The translations under genes and the position numbers were made by a program. Under the pieces are notes generated by a model. The model was not told where the DNA came from and did not search any database. It saw only the letters and a list, made by a program, of their open reading frames with translations. From Niastella sp. (lineage in GTDB: Bacteria; Bacteroidota; Bacteroidia; Chitinophagales; Chitinophagaceae), in assembly GCA_017744515.1 (NCBI GenBank), contig JAGIBF010000040.1, positions 1 to 64,000 on the forward strand: a stretch of 64,000 bases of DNA, in the 5' to 3' direction. Shown one piece after another: positions 35,032 to 44,130 of the stretch (its first letter is position 1; every line of letters begins with the position of its first letter).

Positions 35032-36555
35032 CTACTGAAATATCTTAATAATGATCTTTACGCTCCAGAAAATTACCAGGCAGCCCAGCAGGATCAATGC
35101 TGTTTTGCGCGGCAGCTTACCCGCCAGTTTAGCGGCCAATGGAGCTGCTATCAATCCTCCAATAATAAGTGCTACAATTACCTGCCAGTGGGATACGCCC
35201 ATCAACGTAAAGAAGGTGAGTGCACTTGCCAACGTCACGAAAAACTCGGTAAGGCTTACGGAGCCGATCACAAAACGAGGGCTTCTTCCCTTGGTGATCA
35301 ATGTAGTGGTAACGATAGGACCCCAGCCACCACCTCCGAATGAATCGAGGAAACCACCAGCACCGGCCAATGCACCATAACGTTTGAATTTTTTCTGCTT
35401 TTGCTTCTGTTTCCTGAAAGCATTCCACAAAATCCTAAGCCCCAGGAACATGGTGTAAGAAGCGAGGATGGGGCGCAGGTACTTTGAATGCGACTCTCCA
35501 AACTCCTTCAAACAGATGGCGCCTATGATGGCTCCAATGACACCCGGGATCACCAATATCTTAAACAGCTTCTTATTTACGTTGCCGAACTTATAGTGGC
35601 TGTAGCCGGAAGCGCCGCTGGCAAACATCTCGGCCGTATGGATACTGCCACTGATAGCCGCGAGGTTTACGCCCATCGATAAAAGGATCGTAGTACTTGT
35701 TACGCCATATCCCATGCCCAGTGCACCATCTACCAACTGAGCCAGGAAACCTGCCAGCACCATCCAGTGGAAATTCGGGTCCAGCGTCTGGTACCAATTG
35801 ATGGTATCATCAGCCATCTGTCGTAATGGGAGATAAGAAAAGATGAAATGCCCTACCAACATCAAAGCAAAAGTGACCAGTGAATACGTAGCGATCTTGC
35901 GCCAGCGCCTTTCTTTTTCAGCCGTATCCCGCTCCACCAATATCTTCGTCAGCTCATTTAGCCGCTTTACTTTGTACTCAAAGTTTCCATTCAGCCGGTT
36001 GCGCACCACGTGCAGGTTATTGATCACATCATTCAGTTCAGCAGGTAGTGCCGCATTCAATACTTCTTTTATGCGCTTGGCAGCCGTGGGGGACTTTCCA
36101 TTGGTAGAGATAGCGATCTTCAGGTTGCCTTTCTGTACCACAGAGCTTAAGTAAAAGTCGCACTGATCAGGTTTATCAGCAGCATTCACCAGTATCTTTC
36201 TTTCCCGTGCGATGTCGCGAATAGACTGGCTTACCGACTTATCATTAATTGCAATAATAACGAGGTCCTTGCCTTCCAAATCGGAGTCTTCAAAAGAACG
36301 TTCGGTAATCGTTACATGTTCGTACTTCGCTGCCAATTCCTTTACATCTTCGGATATGTTAGTGGCAATTACCGAAACGCGGGCAGCCGGTGCATTACCC
36401 AGTATAGCATTTAGTTTTTCCAGGCCAACCTTGCCAGCTCCCACTACTAATACCTCCAGTGTCTCCAGGCGGAGAAATACCGGGAACAGGTGGTTGGTAT
36501 CCTGACCAACCGCCACGTCTTCCGATGCTCCATTATTTTTTATCTCTGTCGACAT
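35032..36555 (-). CDS. Fusion of siroheme synthase (precorrin-2 dehydrogenase/ferrochelatase) and TSUP-family permease
   Basis: 507 residues with two parts. Residues about 20-215 are a CysG-N/Met8-like domain: Rossmann start 'LEVLVVGAGKVGLEKL', 'LVNAADKPDQCDFYLSSVV' with the conserved Asp, and 'IAISTNGKSPTAAKRIKEVL', the dimerisation helix. This domain oxidises precorrin-2 and inserts iron to give siroheme. Residues about 225-507 hold seven to nine membrane helices of the TauE/SafE (TSUP) type, with 'FLAQLVDGALGMGYGVTST' and the repeat 'GFLDSFGGGGWGPIVTTTL'. TSUP proteins move sulfite, sulfate or sulfonates. The gene is 40 nt after cysI. No frameshift is needed, so the fusion appears genuine. 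Confidence 0.9.
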   Translation of the reverse strand: MSTEIKNNGASEDVAVGQDTNHLFPVFLRLETLEVLVVGAGKVGLEKLNAILGNAPAARVSVIATNISEDVKELAAKYEHVTITERSFEDSDLEGKDLVIIAINDKSVSQSIRDIARERKILVNAADKPDQCDFYLSSVVQKGNLKIAISTNGKSPTAAKRIKEVLNAALPAELNDVINNLHVVRNRLNGNFEYKVKRLNELTKILVERDTAEKERRWRKIATYSLVTFALMLVGHFIFSYLPLRQMADDTINWYQTLDPNFHWMVLAGFLAQLVDGALGMGYGVTSTTILLSMGVNLAAISGSIHTAEMFASGASGYSHYKFGNVNKKLFKILVIPGVIGAIIGAICLKEFGESHSKYLRPILASYTMFLGLRILWNAFRKQKQKQKKFKRYGALAGAGGFLDSFGGGGWGPIVTTTLITKGRSPRFVIGSVSLTEFFVTLASALTFFTLMGVSHWQVIVALIIGGLIAAPLAAKLAGKLPRKTALILLGCLVIFWSVKIIIKIFQ

Positions 36556-36595
36556 CCTTTCGGTATTAATTAAATTATGTTATGACGATCTGAAC

Positions 36596-38269
36596 TTATA
36601 TCGTTACCCATTGCTCACGCACTGCAAAATCTCCAAAGGTTTCTCCTTTCTTTCTCTTCTTACTATATATTCCAAACAAATTATCCAGTTCACTCAGGAT
36701 AGCCGGCTCGTCCAGGCTGTCCTTATACTTCTTGTTTAGTCTTATGCCGTCGCGGTCACCACCAAGGTGCATATTGTATTGACCGTAAGCGGTACCCACA
36801 AAACCGATCTCCGCTGCATAGGGCCTTCCACAACCATTGGGACAACCCGTCATGCGGATAGATATGTCGTCATCACTGATCTTGTGTTTTTCCATCAGCG
36901 GCTCGATCTTGCTGATCAGTGTGGGCAGGTAACGCTGGGCTTCGGCAAGGGCCAGCGGGCAGGTATTGAAAGCTACGCAGGCAATAGCACTACGACGCAC
37001 AGCCCCTGCATTATCAGTGTGCGCAATGATACCAAATTGCTGTAAAATATCTTCTACGGCCTTTTTATCTTTTTTGTCGATGTCACTAATAATGACATTC
37101 TGGTTACATGTGAACCGGAAGTTGGCCTTGCCTGTCTTGGCGATCTCCAGGAAAGCGGTCTTCATGGCCACTTTTTCATCATCGAGTACACGGCCGTTCT
37201 CTACAAACACCGTATAATACCACTTCCCTTCATGATTCTGGTGCCAGCCATAATAGTCAGGGCGGTGATTAAATTCGTAAGGCTTTGTTTCTTCCAGTGC
37301 AAAGCCGCAACGTTTTTCCAGTTCAGCCTTGAATGCCTCCACCCCCATCCTGTCTATTGTATACTTTAAGCGGGATAACTTACGATCGCTGCGGTTACCA
37401 TAGTCTCGTTGAATAGTGATCACTTCATAAGCTGCTTTCAACGTGTTCTCTTCACCACGAACAAAACCCAGCACCGTACCCAGACGGGGGTAAGTGTTTG
37501 CATTGCCGTGTGTAGTACCCAAACCACCACCTACTGCAATATTGAAACCGATCAGCTTGCCTTTCTCCACAATAGCGATCAGGCCAAGGTCATTGGTAAA
37601 TACGTCTACATCATTATGGGGCGGAATAGCAATGGCGATCTTGAACTTACGGGGCAGGTAGCGCTCCTGGTAGAGTGGATCTTCTTCTTCCTTTTTATCA
37701 GTCAAAGGTTTTTCATTCAACCACACTTCATAATAAGCCTTCGTTTTGGGCAGGGCCAGCTGGCTCAGCTTACCAGCATATTGAAATACTTCTTCGTGAA
37801 TAGCAGATTGCTTGGGGTGTGCACCGCACACCACGTTCCTGTTTACATCACCGCAGGCGGCAATGGCATCAAGGTGAATGGTATTGAAAGCCTGCAGGGT
37901 AGGCTTGATATGCGATTTGAGGATCCCATGCAGCTGAATCGTTTGGCGGGTGGTGATCTTGAATACGCCGGTAGAATGTTCGCCGGCAATATTGTGCAAT
38001 CCAACCCATTGGTCGGGTGTAAGAAATCCTCCCGGCAGGCGCAGACGCACCATGTAAGAATACAGCCACTCCAATTTCTTGGCGCTGCGTTCTTCGCGGC
38101 GGTCACGATCGTCCTGCTGGTACATGCCATGGAACTTGATTATCGACTGATCACTTTCACGGAGCGCGCCGGTTATTTCATCATGCAGGCTTTGCTTCAA
38201 AGTGCCGCGTAATGCATCACTTTCAGTCTTGATCTTTTCAACAGGCGATAAATTCTTATTGGTGCTCAT
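36596..38269 (-). CDS. cysI: Assimilatory sulfite reductase hemoprotein (CysI)
   Basis: 557 residues. The 4Fe-4S/siroheme ligands are in 'ACVAFNTCPLALAEAQR' (C-x5-C) and 'MTGCPNGCGRPYAAEIGFVG' (C-x3-C). The siroheme/substrate Arg and Lys regions include 'FKITTRQTIQLHGI' and 'RKFKIAIAIPPHNDVD'. It reduces sulfite to sulfide with six electrons. The NADPH flavoprotein CysJ is encoded 7 nt upstream, so this is the CysI of an NADPH-type complex rather than a ferredoxin nitrite/sulfite reductase. The siroheme genes flanking it (SUMT and the fusion) supply its cofactor. Length is close to E. coli CysI (570). Confidence 0.95.
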   Translation of the reverse strand: MSTNKNLSPVEKIKTESDALRGTLKQSLHDEITGALRESDQSIIKFHGMYQQDDRDRREERSAKKLEWLYSYMVRLRLPGGFLTPDQWVGLHNIAGEHSTGVFKITTRQTIQLHGILKSHIKPTLQAFNTIHLDAIAACGDVNRNVVCGAHPKQSAIHEEVFQYAGKLSQLALPKTKAYYEVWLNEKPLTDKKEEEDPLYQERYLPRKFKIAIAIPPHNDVDVFTNDLGLIAIVEKGKLIGFNIAVGGGLGTTHGNANTYPRLGTVLGFVRGEENTLKAAYEVITIQRDYGNRSDRKLSRLKYTIDRMGVEAFKAELEKRCGFALEETKPYEFNHRPDYYGWHQNHEGKWYYTVFVENGRVLDDEKVAMKTAFLEIAKTGKANFRFTCNQNVIISDIDKKDKKAVEDILQQFGIIAHTDNAGAVRRSAIACVAFNTCPLALAEAQRYLPTLISKIEPLMEKHKISDDDISIRMTGCPNGCGRPYAAEIGFVGTAYGQYNMHLGGDRDGIRLNKKYKDSLDEPAILSELDNLFGIYSKKRKKGETFGDFAVREQWVTI

Positions 38270-38276
38270 AATAATA

Positions 38277-40022
38277 TTAATAAACGTCTTTCAAATATCT
38301 TCCTTCTTCCTTCAGTTGATCAAGGTATTGGATGGCTTGCTCGCCTGTTTTACCCCCATAGCGTTGTATCACCTGCAACAAAGCTTGTTCTACATCAACA
38401 CTCATGGGTTCTTTCGCGCCACAGATGTAAACATAAGCGCCGCCATTGAGCCAGCTCCATAATTCACCAGCTTTCTCCAGGATGCGGTGTTGTACGTATA
38501 TCTTGTATTTCTGATCGCGGGAGAAGGCAAGGCTGATATTGGTCAAAGCACCGGTCTGCAACCAGTTTTGCAGTTCAGTTTGGTACAGGAAGTCACTCAC
38601 GAAATGCTGGTCGCCAAAGAAGAGCCAGTTGCGGCCTTCGGCACCGGAAGCATCCCGCTCTGCCAGGAAAGAACGGAAAGGCGCGATACCAGTACCAGGT
38701 CCGATCATGATCACATCTTTGCCAGATTCCGGTAAACGGAATTGACTGTTCTTATGGATATAGAAATCGATCTCACTACTTACTGTCAGGTGTTGAGAGA
38801 GGAAGTCGGAGCAGAGACCGAACTTTAGTTCCTGGTTGATATAAAAAGTATCCCTCGCTACCGTGATGTGTACTTCACCTCCATGTGCAGCAGGAGAAGA
38901 AGAAATAGAATACAACCGGGGCGTAATAGGCTCCAGGATATTTACCACTTCATAAAACTGTTGTACATCTTTCACCGGGTATATCTTCAGCAGGTCTACC
39001 AAACCTATCTTGGTTTCGGGAATATCCTGCTTTACAATGGCTGCGTACTGCTTCACTACACGTTCGGGCAGCCAGGCCACATTAATGCGTTTCTTTAAAT
39101 GGTTGAAAATGGAATCTGTTTCATTCCGGAAAGTGACAGGTGTACCATTGTTGCTGAATCCCAGCGCCAGGATGGTATCGACTACAGCTTTGGAATTCTC
39201 AGGAATGATGCCAATAGAATCACCAGGTGCATAATCCACTTCTTCCTCTGTTCCAATCTCGATATGATGTGTTTCTTTGGAAGAACCACGATCATTCAGG
39301 TTTACATTGGTCAGGATAGTACCCTTGTATATTTTTTTACCGGTTCCTTTCCTGGCAATAGGCGTGCCCACCGCTACCGATGCAGCAGGGGCTGTACTAC
39401 CGGCAGTAGTCAACTGTGTCAGCACATCGGCAAACCATGTGCTGGCTTCTGTTTGATAATCGACATCACAACGTTGCAGGGACACGATTCGTTGACCACC
39501 GAGCTTTTGCAGCTGTGTATCTACATCTTCGCCGGCCTTACAGAATAAAGGATAAGAGGTATCGCCCAAAGCCAGTACGCCAAACTTCAGCTGGTTCAGC
39601 TTGAAGCCGTTCTGGTGAATATGGTCATAAAACTTCTTAGCAGTTGCAGGAGGTTCGCCCTCGCCCTGCGTACTGATAATGGTAAAGAAGTATTCTTCTT
39701 TGGAAAGGTCGTTGAGCCTGTATTGGTCAAGGCTTACCAGCTTGGCCGTGATGCCACGCTTCTTGGCCTGTGAAGCAAAATCTGTCGCTACCTTTTTTGA
39801 ATTACCGGTTTCAGTACCGTAAGCAATGGTGATCTTCTGCACAGCGGGTTTTACTTCGGCTGCAATCGCCGCAGGTGCAGCAGCTGTTGCAGGCGCTGCC
39901 TGTTGTGCATGTTGAGGTTGTGCCAGCAGGCCAGCCAGGTATCCATTCATCCAGATCAGTTCTTCCCTGGAGGATGAATTCAACAGCTCAAGCAACAACT
40001 TCATTTTAGGCTCTACTAACAT
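38277..40022 (-). CDS. cysJ: Sulfite reductase [NADPH] flavoprotein (CysJ-like)
   Basis: 581 residues in diflavin-reductase order. The N-terminal helix 'SSREELIWMNGYLAGLL' corresponds to the CysJ entry that binds CysI. The FMN flavodoxin domain begins 'ITIAYGTETGNSKKVATDF'. The FAD domain has 'PRLYSISSSPAAH' and the NADPH domain 'MIGPGTGIAPFRSFLAERD' and the C-terminal 'YICGAKEPMSVDVEQALLQV'. It passes electrons from NADPH to CysI. The gene overlaps the upstream SUMT gene by 17 nt and ends 7 nt before cysI, so translation of the three is coupled. Confidence 0.94.
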   Translation of the reverse strand: MLVEPKMKLLLELLNSSSREELIWMNGYLAGLLAQPQHAQQAAPATAAAPAAIAAEVKPAVQKITIAYGTETGNSKKVATDFASQAKKRGITAKLVSLDQYRLNDLSKEEYFFTIISTQGEGEPPATAKKFYDHIHQNGFKLNQLKFGVLALGDTSYPLFCKAGEDVDTQLQKLGGQRIVSLQRCDVDYQTEASTWFADVLTQLTTAGSTAPAASVAVGTPIARKGTGKKIYKGTILTNVNLNDRGSSKETHHIEIGTEEEVDYAPGDSIGIIPENSKAVVDTILALGFSNNGTPVTFRNETDSIFNHLKKRINVAWLPERVVKQYAAIVKQDIPETKIGLVDLLKIYPVKDVQQFYEVVNILEPITPRLYSISSSPAAHGGEVHITVARDTFYINQELKFGLCSDFLSQHLTVSSEIDFYIHKNSQFRLPESGKDVIMIGPGTGIAPFRSFLAERDASGAEGRNWLFFGDQHFVSDFLYQTELQNWLQTGALTNISLAFSRDQKYKIYVQHRILEKAGELWSWLNGGAYVYICGAKEPMSVDVEQALLQVIQRYGGKTGEQAIQYLDQLKEEGRYLKDVY

Positions 40023-40860
40023 GGTCTTTTACTTTTTCAGTATGGTCGGTTATGGTTGTAAAAAGTTTGGCTACAGGTTTAAAGTATTCTTCCCGGCTGT
40101 TACTGTTGGCCAGCCAGCCGAACTGCTCGTGCAGTCCTACTACCTTACCAATGATCACCAGTGAAGGAGAGATGAACTTTTTGCCTTTCAACTGTTCGTT
40201 GTATTCATAGATATTGGACACGTACACGTTTTGCATCGGCGTGGTAGCCTGCTCTACTATTGCCAGCAACTTATCGGCAGCAATATTGTTTTTGGTGAGG
40301 TTGGCTACTACCCCTTCCAATGTTTCGGAACTCATATAAAACACCAGCGTATCATCGGTGGCAGCCAGTTCTTTCCAATAGGATTCTGTTACCACGTCAG
40401 ATTTATAATAAGTCAGGAACCGTACTGCAGTGGAATGATCTCTTGCTGTTAAAGGAATGCCGGCGTAAGCTGCAGCACCCAGTGCAGCAGAGACACCCGG
40501 AATGATCTCGTATGGTATTTTGTATGCGGCCAGCGCCTGCAACTCGTCCAGGATATTGGAGAATATAGATACATCGCCACCTTTTAACCGTACTACCAGC
40601 TTGCTCTTTTGTGCGTATTCCACCAACAGCTCATTGATCGTTTCCTGCGGTGTAGAAGCTCCACGACGGCATTGCTTGCCCACATACACTATTTCTGCGT
40701 CGGGGCGTACAAAAGCTTTCAAGATATCCTCACTCACCAAGCGATCGGTCAACACCACATCTGCCTGCTGCAGGTAGCGGGCTGCTTTGATCGTGAGCAA
40801 CTCAGGATCACCGGGGCCGGCGCCCGCCAATATCACTTTTCCTGTTTGGTTTGTACTCAT
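40006..40860 (-). CDS. cobA: Uroporphyrinogen-III C-methyltransferase (SUMT)
   Basis: 284 residues. 'KVILAGAGPGDPELLTIKA' is the SUMT N-terminus, 'GASTPQETINELLVEYA' and 'VVRLKGGDVSIFSN' are conserved, and 'YEIIPGVSAALGAAAYAGIPLTARD' (given by position about 137-161) is the SAM-binding loop region. It makes precorrin-2, the substrate of the siroheme synthase domain encoded three genes downstream, so the two halves of E. coli CysG are split here. The ~30 C-terminal residues after the usual end are extra. It overlaps cysJ by 17 nt and follows cysN after 113 nt containing a palindromic repeat. Confidence 0.93.
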   Translation of the reverse strand: MSTNQTGKVILAGAGPGDPELLTIKAARYLQQADVVLTDRLVSEDILKAFVRPDAEIVYVGKQCRRGASTPQETINELLVEYAQKSKLVVRLKGGDVSIFSNILDELQALAAYKIPYEIIPGVSAALGAAAYAGIPLTARDHSTAVRFLTYYKSDVVTESYWKELAATDDTLVFYMSSETLEGVVANLTKNNIAADKLLAIVEQATTPMQNVYVSNIYEYNEQLKGKKFISPSLVIIGKVVGLHEQFGWLANSNSREEYFKPVAKLFTTITDHTEKVKDHVSRA

Positions 40861-40915
40861 GTCTACTTCTTTGGTAGATTAAAAGGGCAAAAAGTAACAA
40901 TTTCAACTTTCATTT

Positions 40916-40967
40916 GTCACCCTGAGCTTGTCGAAGGGTCAAAGGGCTTCGACAGGCTCAGCCTGAC
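40916..40967. repeat. Palindromic interspersed repeat (CTGAGCYTGTCGAAG family)
   Basis: CTGAGCTTGTCGAAG (40922-40936) pairs with CTTCGACAGGCTCAG (40947-40961), with one G-U in RNA, and the flanks GTCA and TGAC add four pairs. This 'CTGAGC.TGTCGAAG' palindrome is a known scattered intergenic repeat in many Bacteroidota and other bacterial genomes. It lies just after the cysN stop codon, inside the operon. No T run follows, so it is more likely an RNA-processing or attenuating hairpin than a full terminator. Confidence 0.75.
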
Positions 40968-40973
40968 AGGGTT

Positions 40974-42215
40974 TTATTGTATCATACAAGCGCCTACAGT
41001 TACGTGGCTTGTTTCATCGATCAGGATGGCTCCACCGTTGGCACGCAATGCCTGATAGGAATCATAGGGGATCGGTGAAGCGGTCTTGATGGTCGCTTTG
41101 ATCACATCATTCAGTACTGCCTGCGAAGGCGCTTCATTCTTCTCCAGTGTGTTGACATCCAGCTTGTACTCGATATTCCGAACTACCGAACGCACTACCC
41201 GGCTATTGATCTGCAGCAGGTATTTATTGCCTGGGATCAACGGCTTGTTGTCCATCCAGCAGAGCAGTACTTCCAGTTCCTGTGCTGTCTTCACGGGCTG
41301 GGCAGCGTTTACTATCACATCGCCCCGGCTGATGTCGATATTATCTTCGAGGTGCAGCACCACGCTCTGCGGAGCAAATGCTTCTGCTACTTCTTTGCCA
41401 GCTATTTCGATAGCCTTGATCCTGCTCTGGATACCGGCAGGCTGCACTGTTACAGCGTCGCCTACTTTATAGACACCGCTCACGATCTTACCGGCATAAC
41501 CACGATAGTCATGCAGGGCATCTGTTTGCGGACGTATTACGTATTGAACGGGGAAACGGGCTTCTGTCAGGTTGATCGTATCCTGTACTTCTACTTCTTC
41601 GAGGAAATGAAGCAGGGAAGGCCCTTCATACCAACTCAGCTTATCAGATTTCTCCACGATATTATCGCCTTGCAAAGCGCTGAGTGGGATATAGGTTACA
41701 TTTTTCAATCCGAGTGACTGGGCCACTTTGGCATAATCGATCACGATATTGTTGTACACGTCCTGGGAGAAATCCACCAGGTCCATTTTGTTAATGGCCA
41801 CCACGATATGAGGAATGTTCAACAGGGATGTGATGATGGAATGACGGCGGGTTTGCTCTACTACACCGTTCCGGGCATCGATCAGGATGATCGCCAGATC
41901 GGCATTGGAAGCGCCGGTGACCATGTTGCGGGTATATTGAATATGCCCCGGCGCATCGGCGATGATGAACTTGCGTTTGGGTGTAGAGAAATATTTGTAG
42001 GCCACATCGATGGTAATGCCCTGCTCACGTTCTGCACGCAGGCCATCTGTCAACAAAGCCAGGTCGATCTCTCCTTCATCTTTATTCTTACTCTGGCGCT
42101 CGATAGCTTCCAGCTGATCGATCATGATACTCTTGCTGTCATACAGCAACCGGCCAATCAACGTGCTTTTGCCATCATCAACACTACCGGCAGTTATAAA
42201 ACGAAGCAAATCCAT
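40974..42215 (-). CDS. cysN: Sulfate adenylyltransferase subunit 1, GTPase (CysN)
   Basis: 413 residues, an EF-Tu-like GTPase that drives ATP sulfurylase. G1 is 'GSVDDGKSTLIGRLLYD', G3 'IADAPGHIQYTRNM' and G4 'VAINKMDLVDFS'. 'LLTDGLRAEREQGITIDVAY' is the switch I region. Domain II and III beta-barrels follow. There is no fused CysC kinase domain, which agrees with the APS-type reductase in this operon that makes APS kinase unnecessary. It lies 31 nt after cysD and ends at the palindromic repeat. Confidence 0.96.
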   Translation of the reverse strand: MDLLRFITAGSVDDGKSTLIGRLLYDSKSIMIDQLEAIERQSKNKDEGEIDLALLTDGLRAEREQGITIDVAYKYFSTPKRKFIIADAPGHIQYTRNMVTGASNADLAIILIDARNGVVEQTRRHSIITSLLNIPHIVVAINKMDLVDFSQDVYNNIVIDYAKVAQSLGLKNVTYIPLSALQGDNIVEKSDKLSWYEGPSLLHFLEEVEVQDTINLTEARFPVQYVIRPQTDALHDYRGYAGKIVSGVYKVGDAVTVQPAGIQSRIKAIEIAGKEVAEAFAPQSVVLHLEDNIDISRGDVIVNAAQPVKTAQELEVLLCWMDNKPLIPGNKYLLQINSRVVRSVVRNIEYKLDVNTLEKNEAPSQAVLNDVIKATIKTASPIPYDSYQALRANGGAILIDETSHVTVGACMIQ

Positions 42216-42246
42216 CTATCGTAAGTTTATTTAGTGATTGTTGTTA

Positions 42247-43155
42247 TTAGAAATATCCGTTCTTCTTTCTGTCTTCCATCGCTGCCTCCGACACCTTATC
42301 GTCGATGCGCGTTTCACCACGCTCACTGGTCTTGGTAGCGGTGATCTCGCTGATGATATCATCGATGTTAGAAGCCTTCGACTCTACGGCTGCGGTACAG
42401 GTCATGTCACCAACAGTACGGTAACGCACTTTCTTAGTAAGCACTTTATCAGAAGCCTCCAGTTGAATGAATTCAGAAACAGCCACCAGCTGGCCTTCGT
42501 GTTCTATTACTTCGCGATCATGTGAGAAGTAAATAGAAGGAAGTTCTATCTTTTCGCGGCGGATATAGTTCCATACATCCAGCTCGGTCCAGTTACTGAT
42601 GGGGAATACGCGTACGTTCTCGCCTTTGTGAATGCGGCCGTTGTACGTATTCCACAGCTCAGGACGTTGCAGCTTGGGGTCCCACTGGCCAAACTCATCA
42701 CGCACAGAGAATATTCTTTCTTTGGCTCTTGCTTTTTCTTCATCGCGACGGGCGCCGCCTATGCAGGCATCGAACTTAAATTCTTCGATCGTATCCAGCA
42801 GGGTATAGGTTTGCAAAGCATTGCGGCTGGCAAACTTGCCTTTGGGCTCTGTTAATTGTTTTGCTTTAATGGTATCGCCCACATTGCGAACGATCAGCTT
42901 TTCGCCGAGCGTAGCCGCCAGCTGGTCGCGACAGTCCAAGGCTTCCTTGAAATTGTGGCCGGTATCGATGTGTACCAGCGGGAAAGGGAATTTACCGGGA
43001 CGAAATGCCTTCAACGCCAGGTGGACCAAAGTGATAGAATCCTTACCGCCTGAAAACAACAAAGCGGGCCGTTCAAACTGGCCTGCCACTTCACGAAGGA
43101 TGTGTATCGCTTCCGACTCCAACTGATCAAGGTAATCTAATCTGTAAGCACTCAT
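42247..43155 (-). CDS. cysD: Sulfate adenylyltransferase subunit 2 (CysD)
   Basis: 302 residues, the same length as E. coli CysD. The PP-loop 'LLFSGGKDSITLVHLA' binds ATP, 'HIDTGHNFKEALDCRD' and 'RDEEKARAKERIFSVRDEFG' are CysD-specific, and 'VFPISNWTELDVWNYI' and 'KKVRYRTVGDMTCTAAVES' are the conserved C-terminal blocks. With CysN it makes adenosine 5'-phosphosulfate from sulfate and ATP. It lies between cysH (90-nt gap with a hairpin repeat) and cysN (31-nt gap). Confidence 0.97.
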   Translation of the reverse strand: MSAYRLDYLDQLESEAIHILREVAGQFERPALLFSGGKDSITLVHLALKAFRPGKFPFPLVHIDTGHNFKEALDCRDQLAATLGEKLIVRNVGDTIKAKQLTEPKGKFASRNALQTYTLLDTIEEFKFDACIGGARRDEEKARAKERIFSVRDEFGQWDPKLQRPELWNTYNGRIHKGENVRVFPISNWTELDVWNYIRREKIELPSIYFSHDREVIEHEGQLVAVSEFIQLEASDKVLTKKVRYRTVGDMTCTAAVESKASNIDDIISEITATKTSERGETRIDDKVSEAAMEDRKKNGYF

Positions 43156-43187
43156 TCGTTCGATATTTTTATTACTTCAATTTTTTT

Positions 43188-43247
43188 GTTGTGAGAAGTG
43201 AGACGTCAAACGTGACTTTTTACTTTGCTTCTCTCACGTTTCACGTT
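43188..43247. repeat. Imperfect palindromic repeat between cysH and cysD
   Basis: AAACGTGA (43208-43215) pairs with TCACGTTT (43234-43241) and the arms extend imperfectly outward (GACGTC against CACGTT). The 'GTGAGACGT.AAACGTGA' wording looks like an interspersed intergenic repeat family. It abuts the cysH stop codon. Confidence 0.5.
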
Positions 43248-43962
43248 AAGAATGCACATGCAAGCCGCACTCTTTTTTGGCAGCATCTTCCCACCACCAA
43301 CGGCCTGCCCTGAAATCTTCACCCGGCCTGATCGCTCTTGTACAGGGTGCACAACCAATGCTCACAAATCCTTTATCGTGCAGCGGGTTGTAAGGTACGT
43401 TGTTATCATCTATGTATTTACGTACCTGCTCAGTAGTCCAATGTAGGATCGGGTTGTACTTGATGATCTGGTTGCCTTCGTCCCATTCAAATACAGTGAG
43501 GCTGTTCCTGTCGGGAGAATGTTCTGCCCGCAGTCCGGTTACCCAAACTGCATTGTCTTTCAGCGCTCTTTTCAAGGGCTCTACTTTGCGTATAAAGCAG
43601 CATTTTTTACGGTGATCCACTGATTCGTAAAACGCATTTGGCCCATTGGCTTGTACAAATTCTTCCAGCAGGGCGTTATTGGGATAGTAGGCTTTTACAG
43701 CCGATTCGTATTTCGTATTGGTACTGCTCCATACTGAATAGGTTTCAGCAAACAGCCTTCCGGTATCCAGTGTAAATATTTTGATCGGGAGCTTGTTGTT
43801 CAGTATCTCATGTGTCACTACCTGGTCTTCGAAGCTGAAGCTGGAGGAGAAAGTCACTTGTCCCGGGAACTTCTCTGCCAGCAACGTCAGCACTTGACGT
43901 ACACTTAGTCCACTTGACAAGTAGGTTAATTCGGGGATATAATTCTGTAGTGACGTATCCAT
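43246..43962 (-). CDS. cysH: Adenylyl-sulfate (APS) reductase, CysH family, Fe-S type
   Basis: 238 residues from the ATG at 43962. The frame stays open for 57 more codons upstream, but that stretch runs through the promoter at 44131-44161 and lacks homology, so I reject it. 'VTFSSSFSFEDQVVTHEI' is the PP-loop-like start, 'CCFIRKVEPLKRAL' and 'GCAPCTRAI' supply the CC and CxxC of a 4Fe-4S cluster, and 'KECGLH' carries the catalytic Cys. The cluster motif marks an APS rather than PAPS reductase. It reduces APS to sulfite and AMP. It is the first gene of the leftward cys locus. Confidence 0.94.
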   Translation of the reverse strand: MDTSLQNYIPELTYLSSGLSVRQVLTLLAEKFPGQVTFSSSFSFEDQVVTHEILNNKLPIKIFTLDTGRLFAETYSVWSSTNTKYESAVKAYYPNNALLEEFVQANGPNAFYESVDHRKKCCFIRKVEPLKRALKDNAVWVTGLRAEHSPDRNSLTVFEWDEGNQIIKYNPILHWTTEQVRKYIDDNNVPYNPLHDKGFVSIGCAPCTRAIRPGEDFRAGRWWWEDAAKKECGLHVHS

Positions 43963-44130
43963 GTATGTTGACAATTCAGCAGTAATTAAAAAATGGTGAA
44001 AACTGGTAGAGCGAGCTTGTATAGCGAAAAAGAATGAATCAACAGCAACAACAATAGTTGTAACAACAGGTGGTAGTATTGTATTGCATCGCGAATGTGT
44101 GTAGCATGAACAAAATCGTTGACTCACTGA
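43963..44130 (-). promoter_or_regulatory. Long 5' leader of the cys operon
   Basis: Between the -7 box and the cysH ATG lie about 160 nt of transcribed leader. It contains an ACAAC-TATT-GTTGT hairpin and overlapping GTTGTT repeats (44045-44068). I do not recognise a known riboswitch class. The length, for a phylum with mostly short leaders, leaves room for regulation. Confidence 0.4.
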
